NCBI GenBank assembly: GCA_963924555.1
Contig: OZ004592.1
Span: forward strand, 6,820,001-6,884,000
Reading direction: 5' to 3'
DNA length: 64,000 nucleotides
Origin: Crambe crambe
Taxonomy: Eukaryota > Porifera > Demospongiae > Poecilosclerida > Crambeidae
Shown one piece after another: positions 24,001-35,800 of this stretch. Below the pieces are notes generated by a model, which was not told the DNA's origin, did no database searches, and was given only the letters and a program-made list of their open reading frames with translations. The position numbers were made by a program, and so were the translations under genes. Numbering within the stretch: position 1 is the first letter of the stretch; each line of letters begins with the position of its first letter.

Positions 24001-24972
24001 GGACTTACTGATGCGCAAACCAGCCGGGCCAGCTTATCACCTTCCAAAATATTGATCAGCTGTTTCAAGAGGGTTCTCTGCCTGCTGTCACATTCGGAAA
24101 GGACGCGACCTATCAGATTCTCACTCTCTACATTGTCAGTGGGGACTTTAACAAGGTTCATGTGGCGGGCACACTCAATCATAATGGAACTGAGCTGGAG
24201 AAATAAAAAAGAGAAATTAAAAAAAGGTGGGCTGATTCACATCTGTGATATGTCTTGCTAAAATAACATGCTGCTCTGCAATAAAGGCAAGCAGTACACA
24301 GACTAAGGGTGGAGGCTAATTATAGATTTAATATGATTGAGAATGCCTATTATTTTGAAACAGTGGAGAAACCAGGCGATGATGCAAATATACCTTCTTC
24401 TCATCATAGGGCAAGGCAACAACAGGGTCAACACTAGTCACATCAATAATCTCTTCAGCCTCAAGGTCACTGGGAGTGATAACAAAGAAAGAATGCAAAT
24501 ATTTCAATTACAACATGTATGGAAGTAAACATAACATCCCTTACCTATTAGCACTCATGCCCTCAGCAGCTTCTACCTCCATTGGTACTGAAACAGTGTT
24601 TCCTTCTCCTTCTTTGTTTCCCTCTCCATGGTTAGAAGCTTCCTCCCCTCCCACTTTCCCTCCACTGGACTTCACCTTGTCCTGCTTGCTGTACCTCTTC
24701 CCCTTCAGTCCCTTGCTTTTCACTTTTGAACCAACTTTATCAGCAAATAATGTAACAGTGGGAAAGGAGGAGTCTTTCCCCCCAGATCCATGTGAACTTC
24801 TGAAGGGGATAAGTTTGGCATAATTATGTTCAATTGCTATCCTTGCTGGGAGGGATGCAAGTATTTCCCCTTCCTGCTTGCTAGCTTCCATGGTTTTTGG
24901 TAATGAAAGCTGCAAAGCAGGCTCTGCCTGAAGCTGGAGAGAAGTTTCTTTCTCTTGTTTCTCTTGAGACAT
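16510..24972 (-). CDS. KANSL3: KAT8 regulatory NSL complex subunit 3 (KANSL3) homolog
   Basis: Scaffold subunit of the NSL histone acetyltransferase complex (MOF/KAT8), acting in the nucleus and at spindle poles. The start is MSQEKQEKE at 24972 (an upstream in-frame ATG lies at 24990). Recognised pieces, N to C: a Lys/Glu-rich head; IIDVTSVDPVVALPYDEKK; the IECARH region (about 24010-24195); IKRRLNTDKATRKFRKALA (23540-23600); HEILLRVLDTSLLPIYLDIL (about 23095-23180); LLLKRPWNPAVGLYNN (22910-23040); WRMWQTQLGIIGKVYP (about 22430-22500); LSSHFPTRPVVLIGFSLAGR (about 21810-21880); VAMIISLGLPCSG (20819-20893); MFMVGSSSEHCVP (about 18117-18196); LTVVGGGDDLLRL (17400-17460 into 17308); then VTQSIIDRCIMDEI and a Ser/Pro/basic tail to the stop at 16510. 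The order and several signatures match vertebrate KANSL3. Borders of the 18.1 kb exon are unresolved, and one small exon may be missing. It shares a 288-bp divergent promoter with the BNIP3-like gene. Confidence 0.85.
18200..20818. other. Large KANSL3 intronic stretch without recognised genes
   Basis: Short open frames only, none with splice support or family similarity. A frame at 18433-18657 (plus) begins like a signal peptide but is only 74 aa and isolated. No recognisable transposon protein is present. Confidence 0.5.
20963..21029 (+). repeat. (ATT)n microsatellite in a KANSL3 intron
   Basis: About 22 ATT/TTA units with minor interruptions at both ends. Confidence 0.9.
21510..21782. mobile_element. 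Foldback/MITE-like element in a KANSL3 intron
   Basis: The two halves are imperfect reverse complements. The outer arms are ACAAGTGAAGGGGAAAAAAA at 21510 and its complement ending at 21782. Internal matches include the segments around GTCTGTACTTTTACCTAT, AAAATTATGCTGCCTTC and CCTACATCACTGCCT. The centre lies near 21645-21660. There is no open reading frame, so a non-autonomous hairpin element is the simplest reading. Confidence 0.8.
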
Positions 24973-25260
24973 TTTTTTTAATTTTAACATGTACTCTAAT
25001 TATTTTAAAATTACTTTCATGTAATTAGAAATTCGCGCCAACGGTTTTTAAAAATTTCAGCGGTGTAAACAATATTTTCGGATAATTAAATCGACATCGC
25101 GCGTTCCACCTTCGACCTCTTTCTGCCCCGGTGCCGCGCCGCTAAATGTGGTGAGGTCTGCCCGTAGTACAACTCCTAAGTGTACTATTTACGCAAGCTG
25201 AAGGGCTGCTTCTATAATCAAGAGAGCAATCCAAGCTTTTAGTCAAAATTCCACGTCAAT
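24973..25260. promoter_or_regulatory. Divergent promoter region, KANSL3 / BNIP3-like
   Basis: The 288 bp between start codons is locally richer in CpG than its surroundings (ATTCGCGCCAACGG near 25031; ATCGCGCG near 25098; GGTGCCGCGCCGC near 25132). TTCGCGCC resembles an E2F site. No TATA box is evident. Confidence 0.5.
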
Positions 25261-26572
25261 ATGGCAAGCCAAACTAGCGCTGAACCGATACCAATGCAAG
25301 GTGGGTGGCTCTTTATTTTTTACCACACCCTTTATGAACTAATATCCCACACAGAATCATGGGTCCAAGTGCAGGATCAACAAAGCCAAGGAGGGACTGG
25401 TAAACTTATGACCCATACTAGCAGCACAGAAGAAATGAAGCAACTCTTGGCATCAGCTGCTTCTGAAGAAGAACAAGAACTATCAGACAGTGATGTAATG
25501 TGAGTTACCATGCAGCTGCATTTTCTAGATACAGCTACAGAAACATAAAATACATAATGATCTTAGTATTTACATGATAATTAATTAATTATGAGTTAAT
25601 GAGTGACAGAAGGGGTAAAGGGGTCTCAAATCTCAAAGAATGTTCTATTTGACTCCCTATGATACCTTAGTAATGAAGAGGAAGAAAGGTATAGAATATC
25701 ACATGATACACATACCTTGTTGTACATCGCACTAGAGGAACATTGACTAACAGTGTGTACATCTGCCGTGGCACAAATTGACATGGCTGTCTTCTATATG
25801 TCATATGATTGTACTCAGTATCATATGATGTTAGCACCTTTATCATGTGACATTTCAGGTATCAGGTAACATTCCATACATCAGAGGATGTCCCTGAGAA
25901 GGATGAAGACATACTGACACAGGTGATTCTGGTCGATATATGTCATCTCATTGTATTATTGACTATTATTTTGCAGGTACCTTCTCTAAAACCAACTCAC
26001 AAGGCACCAAAGTCAGTTTTATAACTGCAAAGATTGTACTGATTAAGAGTATTTTGTTTCTTTAGGATCCCATACCAGTCTCACATTCCATCAATTGGTT
26101 CCATTCCCACGTCAGAGCCCACAAGGAGCTTTGGAGAGTGAGTCTTTTGCTACCCATGCATGTCTACATAACAACACCTTGTGGTTATGCAGTTATGCAC
26201 ACATTCAATATTCATTGAAAGTGTATTAGAGAAGGTAGACTGTTTAGACTGTTGTGGAGTGGAAGCTCGGACTATAATGTAGAGGTGGAGCATTAAATTT
26301 GGCACAGATTTGTAGACAGGCAACTAAAAAAAATCTTACCATCAATTGCATGTTATTTTGTGTAGTGGGATCTGTTCACTCAGTCTTCTTGTTCCAGTCA
26401 TCATTCTCACTCACCTGGCGATGTTTGGCATTGGGTGAGGAGAAAGACTAGTGTGGTACCATGTATGATTTTTGATTGGTTTCTATTTGCATTCCATGAT
26501 TGTAGATATTACCTTGGTAGGCGCTGGACTGGGGATCCAACTGCATCTGTCATGAGGGTGTTTCATGTATGA
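25261..26572 (+). CDS. BNIP3/NIX-like tail-anchored mitophagy receptor
   Basis: BNIP3 and NIX sit in the outer mitochondrial membrane and recruit LC3/GABARAP proteins for mitophagy. Exons: 25261-25300, 25355-25499, 25859-25922, 25977-26011, 26066-26137, 26366-26434 and 26516-26572, all GT-AG and phase-consistent, giving about 160 aa (human BNIP3 is 194). Near residue 14 is SWVQV, aligned with the SWVEL LC3-interacting motif of BNIP3 (W-x-x-V instead of W-x-x-L). Acidic/Ser-rich stretches follow (SEEEQELSDSD). The C-terminal helix VPVIILTHLAMFGIGYYLGR aligns with [20 protein letters not shown] of BNIP3: the (S/T)HL polar patch and the glycine packing positions are kept, and both are followed by a second Arg. 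The tail after the helix (WTGDPTASVMRVFHV) is longer than in BNIP3. The central BH3-like segment is weak. It is convergent with PGM3, 319 bp between stop codons. Confidence 0.82.
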
Positions 26573-26891
26573 AGCAATGTGAAACACAGGTTCGTTTATA
26601 ACCAGTCTGATCAGTTAGAACAATTATCGCATTATCATTGTTTTGTTCAATAACTTTAGTATTTAGATGCACATTTCACAAACTTTATGTACATAACAAT
26701 TATGTATAAAAAGGTGTTATTGAGCCTCTTCAATCAGGCTGTATGATTCAAGACCTTTTTGTGTTTGTTTGTTTTTGTTTTGTTGTTTTTGCATCATGCA
26801 TTTCTCACGACAATTATTGTTCTTATTATTACATTTCATTGGAAAGGTAAAGTGATTTGATATACAGAAAAACATTAAAACTCTCATAGTT

Positions 26892-29510
26892 TTATAGAGG
26901 TTCTCCAATTCCACCTGCCATCTGGTGGACTTTGTTTCCCACTGCCACTGCTAAAGAGTCAGCACTTTCCTGTGCCAATACAAGAACAGTCAATCATATT
27001 CAATTATCGAACGTGGAGCTTACTTGAGTAGCAGCTTCAGCATATACCCTGACTACATCCTCTGTCCCTGATGGTCTACATACACAAACATACACAATGA
27101 CATACACTTGTCACTTGCTTCAAGCTCACCTGACAAAAGCCCGCTGCTTGGGGGCTGTGGCCACCAGCTTATCAATTTCCACCTGCAGTCCCTCGGGAGC
27201 CACACACTTTCTCTCAAAGTCGGTTGTCTTCACAGCCATCCTGTCCTTGACTTTCACTTTCAACTGCTTACTTGGCAGTTCTCGGTACAAGTTGTCCCAC
27301 TGCTCACACCCCCACTATGTATGTATGTATGTATGTATGGTAAATCCACACATGGACTTTACTCACCCCTCTGTGAAGGAGAATCACCTCCACCAACAAC
27401 AAGTCTGAAATAGCGTCACCTACAGTCTGATTGATGAGTTTGGTAAGAGCAAACAGCTGATTTGCAGCTTCTCTAGCCACAGAAGACAAGTGCTGGTCCT
27501 CAGCAGCCATTTGGAAAGTCTCGATGGCCTTCTTGCTGAAAATAACAGTGCCATGTCCATTGGCTTCAAAGTAGATGCCAACATCAAACTCCACAGCTTT
27601 GTGATGTAGGTGCTTGACACCAGTCAGAGTGCACTCCACTGGCACTCTCTGTAACATAGATCAATCCACACTAGGTAATGATATTATGCTTACTAGTGTG
27701 TCCTTGAGGTAAGCAGTAGCACTTCCATTGGCATAGGCTGTCTGAACCACTCCTGATATTGAAAGTTCATTATGTTATTATCATGGTTACTGGAATTAGT
27801 CACCTATAGTCAAATCTGACTCCATCGTCCTGAGGCGTTCACAGATGAACCCTGCAGCCTGTAATTGTAAGAGCAGCAGCATCTTCATGCAGTTGCTCAG
27901 ATGCAGTCAACTCACCAGTGCTGCTATCTTATCCCCATCCAAAAGTCTAAACTCCCCATCTGTTCAAAAAACAGTTTATATACTCAGAACCAATGGTCTC
28001 GTCGTCCAAATACCCGAGTTTTTGTAGAAATAGACTATTCTGTCAGCATCTCCATCAAAGGACACACACTTCTCTCCTGCAGAGAATTCCATTCCTTCAG
28101 GAGCCCTCTGGCTGGTCTTGACAAAGTCAGCTCCACACTGAAAAGCGGTCAGAGAAGAGATAACAAATTTTCCCCCTTCCAGGTCCTTATACTGACATTT
28201 CTATTGAGTTCTCCCTTTGAGCCATCATTTACCACCTTCACATCAAGCAGCCTACCAGACTCACTCCCTCCAAAATGTTCCACCAATTTCTTCATCTTGT
28301 CTGCACCAATGCCATTAGCACCATCCAATTTAAGACAGGATTTCAACGAAGGAGGAAGAGGCTGAGAGGAGAAACACCATACAGAGAGTGGAGTTGTCAT
28401 TTGCAGTAGTTAATCCTCTCACTCAACCTTGGGGACAAGTTGGCCAAAGGAAGTCACTAGTTTCTTGTAATATCCATCCTCTGAAGGTTCTCCAAATTTT
28501 CCTTGAGTGTTGATGCAACGGACAACATAGTGGAGTTGAGGTGTAGTAAGTTGACCTGGAGAAGATGGGAGGAGTAAGTAAGCAAGGAAGGAAGCAGGAG
28601 TATGGCTTTTCTTACCACAGTCAGTTAACTTGGAATTAAGTAGCACAGCAGCTTTTGCGAGATGTTCTGCAAGCCGCTCACCACTTGGTCTAGATAATAG
28701 GGATGAAGCAGCTTGCTTGCTAGTATAGGAGTGGAGGCTCTTTTCCTCACCTGGTGTCTCGAGCAAATACAACATGAGGAATAGTGTTATCAGACTCATT
28801 ACCAGCTGACAACTGCTTCAACATTTTGATCCTTTCACTAAGCTCTGAAGTGCTGCATAAAAATATCCAACTCAGGACGAACTCTGCACATGAATATCTC
28901 AACTCAGGATACTATCATGACAGGACTCCATATAAGTGCACGCTCACTCAGGATGCAATCTCAAAGTGAATATCACTCAGAAAAGGGCTAGTACTGTGGG
29001 TACCTGGCATTGGCAAGAATAGTGGCAAATTTCTCCCAGTCTTGGGTCAACATCTCCCCCATGGGGTCCACTATCTTCACCCCATTGTCCTGCAGCTCAT
29101 TATACAACATCTCCATACATACACACAGTACATATGCACCAACCTCAATGGGGTTATGGGAGGCTGTGATCATCACACCTATAGCAGCTGAAGATATCAC
29201 AATAATTGAAGGGTTCTACTCATATAATTATCCCACCATAGCTATGGATGAACGAACAAATGTAATACCTTTCGTAGCTTTGGATCTTAGAGCTGCAAGC
29301 AGTCCCATCCTAAAGAGAACCCTGTCCAGCTTCTCAGCCCTGATGTGTGAGAAACAGAAGGAGACTTTAAGTACTCATTCCAGTCCATGCCATTGCAACG
29401 TTAGCTATAGCTTACTTATCCCTGAAACCGGCAGTGCCATACGAGAACTTCCATGCAACATCTCCAGGGAAGCGGCTCTGTTCTTCCTTCACGATAGCAG
29501 ATACCTCCAT
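26892..29510 (-). CDS. PGM3: Phosphoacetylglucosamine mutase
   Basis: Converts N-acetylglucosamine 6-phosphate to the 1-phosphate on the way to UDP-GlcNAc in the cytosol. The start ([20 protein letters not shown], 29510) leads to [12 protein letters not shown] and [20 protein letters not shown]. The catalytic serine loop is ITASHNP (about 29155-29185), followed by [14 protein letters not shown]. Next come [11 protein letters not shown] with [32 protein letters not shown], the central domain ([14 protein letters not shown] exon near 28030-28090, then LDGDKIAAL), and [13 protein letters not shown]. The C-terminus is [25 protein letters not shown]. All positions expected for an active mutase appear to be present. 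A 54-nt intron (29090-29143) lies three residues after the catalytic loop. The gene lies 93 bp downstream of the TTC14 stop codon on the same strand. Confidence 0.93.
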
Positions 29511-29603
29511 TGCTCAAATTGAAGAAAAGAGGAAGTGCCCAAGGCATGCAATAATCAGAGGAAGAGGCGGGGCTTGCAATTGCACAACATAGAAATAAAA
29601 ATA

Positions 29604-32538
29604 TTATTTTCTTCTAGTCTTAGTTCTTGAGGTTTGGTATGGGGATCTAGATCTAGAGTGTGAGTGACGGTTCAACTTTCTCTTGGGAGATGGTGACTGA
29701 GGAGGAGGAGGCCATAACTTTCTTGTTCTTTTTGACCCCAGATCTGGAAAAGAGGGTGACTGTGGCGATCGAGACCTGTCATACTTTCTCACTCCTTTCT
29801 TTTGTCTGGGTGACAGTGATTTAGAATATGACCTTGATTTTCTTCCCGATCTTTTATATTGGGCAGGAGAGTGTGATCTATCTCTTGCTTGGGTGCATTG
29901 TCTTGGTGATGATGATGATGACCTTGATCTGGTCCTCTTGTACTTTGAACTTAAGGTTGCCCCAGATATGAGAGAGGAATGGATGCTTGAGGATCTTGAT
30001 CTAGAACGTCTTTTACTCTTCTGCCTGGAAGGTGAGGGTGATCGTGAGTGGCTCCTTCTTCCTCCCTTGTTGTACCTGTGAAGAGGACTGGATGTAGATC
30101 CAGAGGAAGTCTCCAAATATGAACTTTCAGAGTCTTCTTCTGATGAATAATGTCTACGTTTGGATGTCTTTTTTGAGTGCTTTTTCTCTTTCTTGTGAGA
30201 TTTTTTGGCAGAGTTCTTTTTCTTCCCTCTGTAACACACACACACACACACACATAAAAACAACAACTAATTCTATTCTACCAACTAACTTTGTCTTTTT
30301 CTTCTTTTCTCTTTCTTCCTTGATGATGGAGTGGAGTCGTTTGATTCTAGCTTCCTCCTCAGCTTCTTTCCTTTCTCTCTCCAGCTTCTCAGCAGCCTCA
30401 GGAACAAATTGCAAAGGAACAGAGATCCAGTCCAGTATGACAAAAACAACAAGAAGGATGTGTGAGCACAATTGATGAATGAAATTTTCAAAAGATTTAT
30501 AGCACAAAATAATGATGATATTTGTGGCATGTGTGCATAAAAAAAGAAAAGAATACATTTCTCAAGGAATAGCCACATGGCAGTCAGTGGGAACAGCAAC
30601 AGTCTAGTATCACCCACCTTTCTCTGCAAAACTGTTCTAAGAACGTCCAATCTGGCCTTTGCAGCTGCTTGGGAAGGGTCATCAGCAAGTGCCTCCCTGT
30701 AGCAAACAACTGCTCTCTCCAACTTTCCTTCCCTCTCCAGTCTAATTCAAGCAACTTCACACAACTGAACTTGCTGCCTAGTAAACCTAACTCACTCCTG
30801 TCCATAAGCTACTTGGGTCTCTACCAGATATTTGCGGGCATTTTTATGGGTGTGATTAATAGTGAGTGCCGCTTCAAAGTCAGTTATCCCTTCACTGTAC
30901 TTCAGCCTATTGGCATATCTGTCTCAGATAAACGAAAACAACAGTGACACTGTGTATAACTGCCACATACGAGCAAACTCACAGAGCGCCCCTAGCAACG
31001 AGTCCCTCCACATTGTAAGGATCAATTTCCAGAGCATGGTTGATCAGCTTCAAGGCTCTATCTAAATCTCCTTCCTTAAAGTGCTTGACTCCCACAGCCA
31101 CTCTGAGGGAAAGGAATAATACAGCAATCCATGACTAATTGTAACAGTTCCCTTACGTGTCCATGGACCACTTATGACGTTGCACTTTCCGCAATGAATG
31201 ACTGTAATCTGATTCTGAGTAACTGCTCCTAAAAATAAAAAAATTAAAAAAATAAAAATCCTGAAAGTTCCAACAAGAGAATTGTCTTAGTGGGCACACA
31301 TTAGAATGGCGTCTATCAGAGTTGGTTTCCTTTCAGAAGTGTAGCCAGCAATCTGAAGCACAGGCTTGAGGTTGTTGGTGGAACAAGGGTTAAGAAAACC
31401 CTCATCCCTTGCAAGGTCATGGAGAAAATCCGGAAGGGAGTTCGGTCTGTAAATGATCAGATAGAAATTGATTACAAAGGATTAGCCGCATACCTCTGAT
31501 CAACTGTATCAGGTCTCTCTCCTTCCTGGTAGCCCTACGGATGGAGACTCACTATCACTCATTCAGACATCAAAATTTTATTTGCTTACAAGATGAATTG
31601 TTACTGGGAGAGAATCAGAATGAAACTGAGAGTAATGCCCAGCTAGAAAGGACAAGTTTAAGTGTCCATCCAGTTTAGCGATAACAACAGCTGAAAAAAT
31701 TAATGAAGAGGAAAATTATTATAGTTTCTCATGGACATGTGTACCATGGACCACATCTTCTAGTTCCATTTCCTTCAGTACGCCCTCACACCTCCCCTCT
31801 TCAGCAGCCAGATTCTCATGGTGCACCAACCCCCGAATATCCAGATCTAGAAAATCCCTCACTTTATCACTGGCAATAAAAGACGTCACTTGAACCCCCA
31901 GGGCTAAAGGAGTTTTAAGGGTCACATGACCTCTGACAATATCTCCTGGTGAAATCAACTGTTAGGAAATTCAATTCAAACACATTATCCTCAGAGAAAG
32001 AAGTAAATTAACTACAACTATATCCCACACCTGAAATAGTCTCTGCCGTCTCTCTTTGATGGGTATTCCCATCAGATATTCCAGGGGCAGTGGGTCTCCA
32101 TGGAGATCTAAAAAGGTGAGACAATGCAAGGCAAGTATATGGGACTATCCAGAGTCTTTCTTTAAGTAAGAATAAGTCACATAGGGGTACCAAGAATGGG
32201 TGGGCTTGACCTGAGGCATGATGGAGAGTGGGTGTGGCTGGGTCACGGACTTCCTCAGTGATGGCATTGAATGCACTGGCATTAATGAACATGAAGCGTT
32301 GGACTTCAGCCATAAAGGAGTTCTGATAAAGCTCATTTCTATCAGTGGACTCAGGTGGTGCCTGGATAGTGTTGGGCGTGGCTTCAGATGCAGCTGCACT
32401 TTCAAATGCTGTCCCTGAGCCACTGTAATCTTCAGTACCCTCCTCGAGGTTCGAAGGTACAACGCCTCTTCTCGCTGCACTGGACTCCGAAAGACTTGTT
32501 CGCCGCAGATTAATACTCAGCCCACGCGTATACTCCAT
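29604..32538 (-). CDS. TTC14: Tetratricopeptide repeat protein 14 homolog
   Basis: Nuclear, RNA-associated protein family of poorly known function. From [19 protein letters not shown] (32538) the gene encodes a low-complexity head; then [21 protein letters not shown] (about 32035-32110); an S1-like segment beginning [12 protein letters not shown] (31719-31958); [20 protein letters not shown]; and [28 protein letters not shown] units follow ([30 protein letters not shown]; about 30600-31110). Next is a charged coiled-coil ([20 protein letters not shown]) and a Lys- and Arg/Ser-rich tail with many RSRS dipeptides, ending TRTKTRRK. The order S1, TPR, charged helix, SR-like tail is diagnostic of TTC14. 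It has a full NRF-1-type palindrome 93 bp upstream of its start codon. Confidence 0.87.
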
Positions 32539-32630
32539 AGTCTTGCGGGCCGTGGGAATTACTGGAAAAGATCGCCACGCGTCAAAGATCTAAGCCCGCA
32601 GCGCGCGCATGCTTATATCGCATGCATATG

Positions 32631-32642
32631 CGCGCATGCGCA
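32631..32642. promoter_or_regulatory. NRF-1-type palindrome upstream of TTC14
   Basis: CGCGCATGCGCA fits YGCGCAYGCGCR exactly and lies in a CG/GC-rich block (32593-32645) with further GCATGC and GCGCGC words. The spacing to the TTC14 start codon suits a core promoter element. Confidence 0.6.
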
Positions 32643-32820
32643 TGCTCTTAATAGTAACCCGCGCGTTCAAATTTCATTTTGTACTCAGTACTATGTAATT
32701 GTTTAAAAAATGAGAGGGAGATACAAAAAAGATAGTGATCAGATTGAAATTGTCTCGTTTGTCGATTTGATGCACTGTCATTAACAATAACAACAACAAA
32801 GGATATAAAAAACAACAATT

Positions 32821-35800
32821 TTATTTATTTAAGAAATCAATGCTTGCATGTGCACTCCTTCCACTGGTCAAGTCCAGAGCTTCCACCTTTATTTCAGTGT
32901 CCCCAAACATCATTGTTGCCTGCAGCTCTCTGCTCTTACCACCAGTCACATCAGGCATCTCTAAATAGAGTTCACCACAGCGACGCACACCAGGATCACT
33001 GGTGAACATGACGTGCTCTTTCTCACTACAATAAATTCCTATCGTCGTGGAGGTCTGGTATGACTTTGCAGGTGTGTAGCTTCTAGTCACCTTCTCTCCT
33101 AGTGCGACAGACTGGTCCACCACCACGAAGGTATCAAAGATGTCAGTGCACCACTCAACGCCATCCTTGACTGTCCTCTTCTCTGGAGGGTGCTTGGTGG
33201 GAATGAATTTGTTGAGTACTCCAACTCCATAGGTGACAGCTGATCTCCTCACACGGACAACGGTGGGATCCAACCCGAACATGACAGCCCCCTTGAGGAT
33301 GGTGAGGCCCACATCTTGTGGGATGATAACTCGGACCTGTGAGGAGAAGGCTTTTCTGATTTCATTCTGAAGGAGAGGTGACTCTGCGAATCCACCCACA
33401 AGGAACATGAATTTCACCATGTCCAGTTCTGGTTTTTTGAGAAGGTCGGTCACATGACGTACAATGTCCCGCATGACGGGGTCAAAGAGAGCAAGCATGG
33501 CAGCTGGAGAGAGACGGAGCATTCCTTGTGTTGACCACTTCACGTCTTTATTGCCAAACTTCTTTATGGCATGCTCCACACTGTGACCTTTCAACTTGGA
33601 GTAGTGCTCAATGAAGGAGAAAGGGAGAGAGATATTGAGAGGTGTGGATTTCGTTGGGCTTGCTGTTCTCTTCTTGGCCTCAAAAGCGATCATCAGATCC
33701 ACCCAACCAGCCGGCTTTGTGTTCTTGAAACTCACTATAAAATCTATACCAAATACCTTCACCAGCAGATTCTCAAACTCTCTGTCAACCCCCATTGCCC
33801 CCCAAGCCCCGCCAGATGCCTTGTACAGCTCCTTCAATGTCCCAGCGTCCTCCATTTCATGGACTGTTAAGTCCACAGTGCCCCCTCCACAGTCCACTAC
33901 AATGTACCTTGTCCCCGGCTTGAACTCTGATGCTATGGGAGCACCACTTCCCAGAGGGACAACTTTCTTGCTGAAGCTGCTGGTCCGTCGATGAGAGCTG
34001 GTGGGGGAAGAGGAGGCAGGGACCAGGTCGTCTTCAGGCATCACTTCTCTCTGTTTCAGTTTGCGGCAATAGATGGAGGCTGCCTCTGGCTCCAGAGCTA
34101 TGAGTAGTTGTCCTGGGTTACTAGGTGAGGCCAGGCCAGCCTGCATGGGGAGCAGATACAAAGACATGATTAAAGATTGAGGGCTGTCATTTGACAGGGA
34201 TGGGGGAGGGGAAGGGAGGTGAAGGGAGGGGAGGGGAGGGGAGGGGAGGGGAGGGGAGGGGAGGGGAGGGGAGGGGAGGGGAGGGGAGGGGGAGAGGAGG
34301 AAAGAAGGGGAGGAGAGGAGGAGGAGGGGAGGGGCTATTACACTGACTTCATAGGAGGCTTGTCGCATGAACTGTTTGGCAGGCTGTCTCCAAATGGCAG
34401 GGACAGTGATGACCCAACGAATGTCATCATTGACGATACGAGTGGAAGATTGATCAGAGAGCTCCTGCAAGCAGTGGTCTTTGAAGAACCTTAAAGCATG
34501 GGAGAAAATCTTCAGGGCAAGCACTTTCTTCCCATTGGCTGCCTGTATCTCCACTCCTTTGTGAAGGTCCTGCAACCAAAAAGAGGTAGTACATAACTTC
34601 TTAGCTAGCTAGTACATTGAGTGTTGAGTCAATGTGTGTGATAATAATCATAGGGTGAAGGGGGTGGAATTCTATGAACCCAATGATTAAGTTAGGAGAC
34701 TGACAATGGGGGCAGGAGGAAGGACAGGCCACAGAGTTCAAAGGGAAGGAAGGACACAGGGTTTACTGTCACTCAAAGTGCATGGATTGTGAGAAAATCA
34801 CTAAAATTGGAAGGTCAGGAACCTATCTACAATGAAAATGACCCAATCGAGTAAGCCAAAGAGTTTCGGGTATAATTAGGTCCACATTCCCCAAATACCA
34901 CACACATTACTCCTCAAAGGCCCATTAGAAACTGATCTAAAAACAAAAGCAGATTCAGTAAGTGGTCGGCTGGTTGCTCCAACGTTGTCAAGAAATTACC
35001 CAATTATGATGGAATAGGTTAACAATTAATCGAATCTGGTATTACTGATGGAGAGACCACCCCAAGATTAAAAAAGACCCACTTATTCGTGAAATGTAAC
35101 AGCTACTCTATCTGGCAATGAATCTCATTACAGGACAGCACAAAAGACTCAACAATGCTATAATCATATCTGTCAAACGCTTCAAACACACACACACACA
35201 CCACTACAGTCACACAATATACGAGGATCCAATATGATCAACAGTGCTAGACTCACATGACACACAAGGATCCGAAACATGTGTCAACACCACTGCAGTC
35301 ACATGATACACAAATCCAACCACTTTGACAAAAGATTGCATACTCTTCAACTCACGAGAATGAACATAACATTAGAGAACCAAATGCTCATTCATTGATA
35401 AGATGTCGACAGATGGATAAACCTCTAACTCACTGACCCGTACAGATAACAATCCCTAAGAAAATACTGACATCAACCAACAGGAGAGAGAGTCAGTCCC
35501 TGTTAATTAATTTTTTGTCCATACTTAACCACTACTACACACACACATTCCAACTCTTGCCGACCATATTGGGTTGCAAGTGAACAGATCATTTTACTAC
35601 TAACACACACCAGACCGGACAAGAATGTCCCCCACAGATAAACCCATGTAGCCACCTACAAAACAACACAATCCGAGAGTAGTGCCCCTTTCATTAAGTG
35701 ATCTGCTTGTACAGTGATCTTGCAACATGAAATTCAGAACACCAAAGCAAAATTTACATAGCTTCCTTTTAAGTAGCCCAGCTCTAAAAGCCACAATTAA

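Noticed and set aside
27304..27345. TATG/CATA tetranucleotide run read as a CRISPR-like or regulatory repeat
   Set aside because: A simple ATGT microsatellite in a PGM3 intron without spacers.
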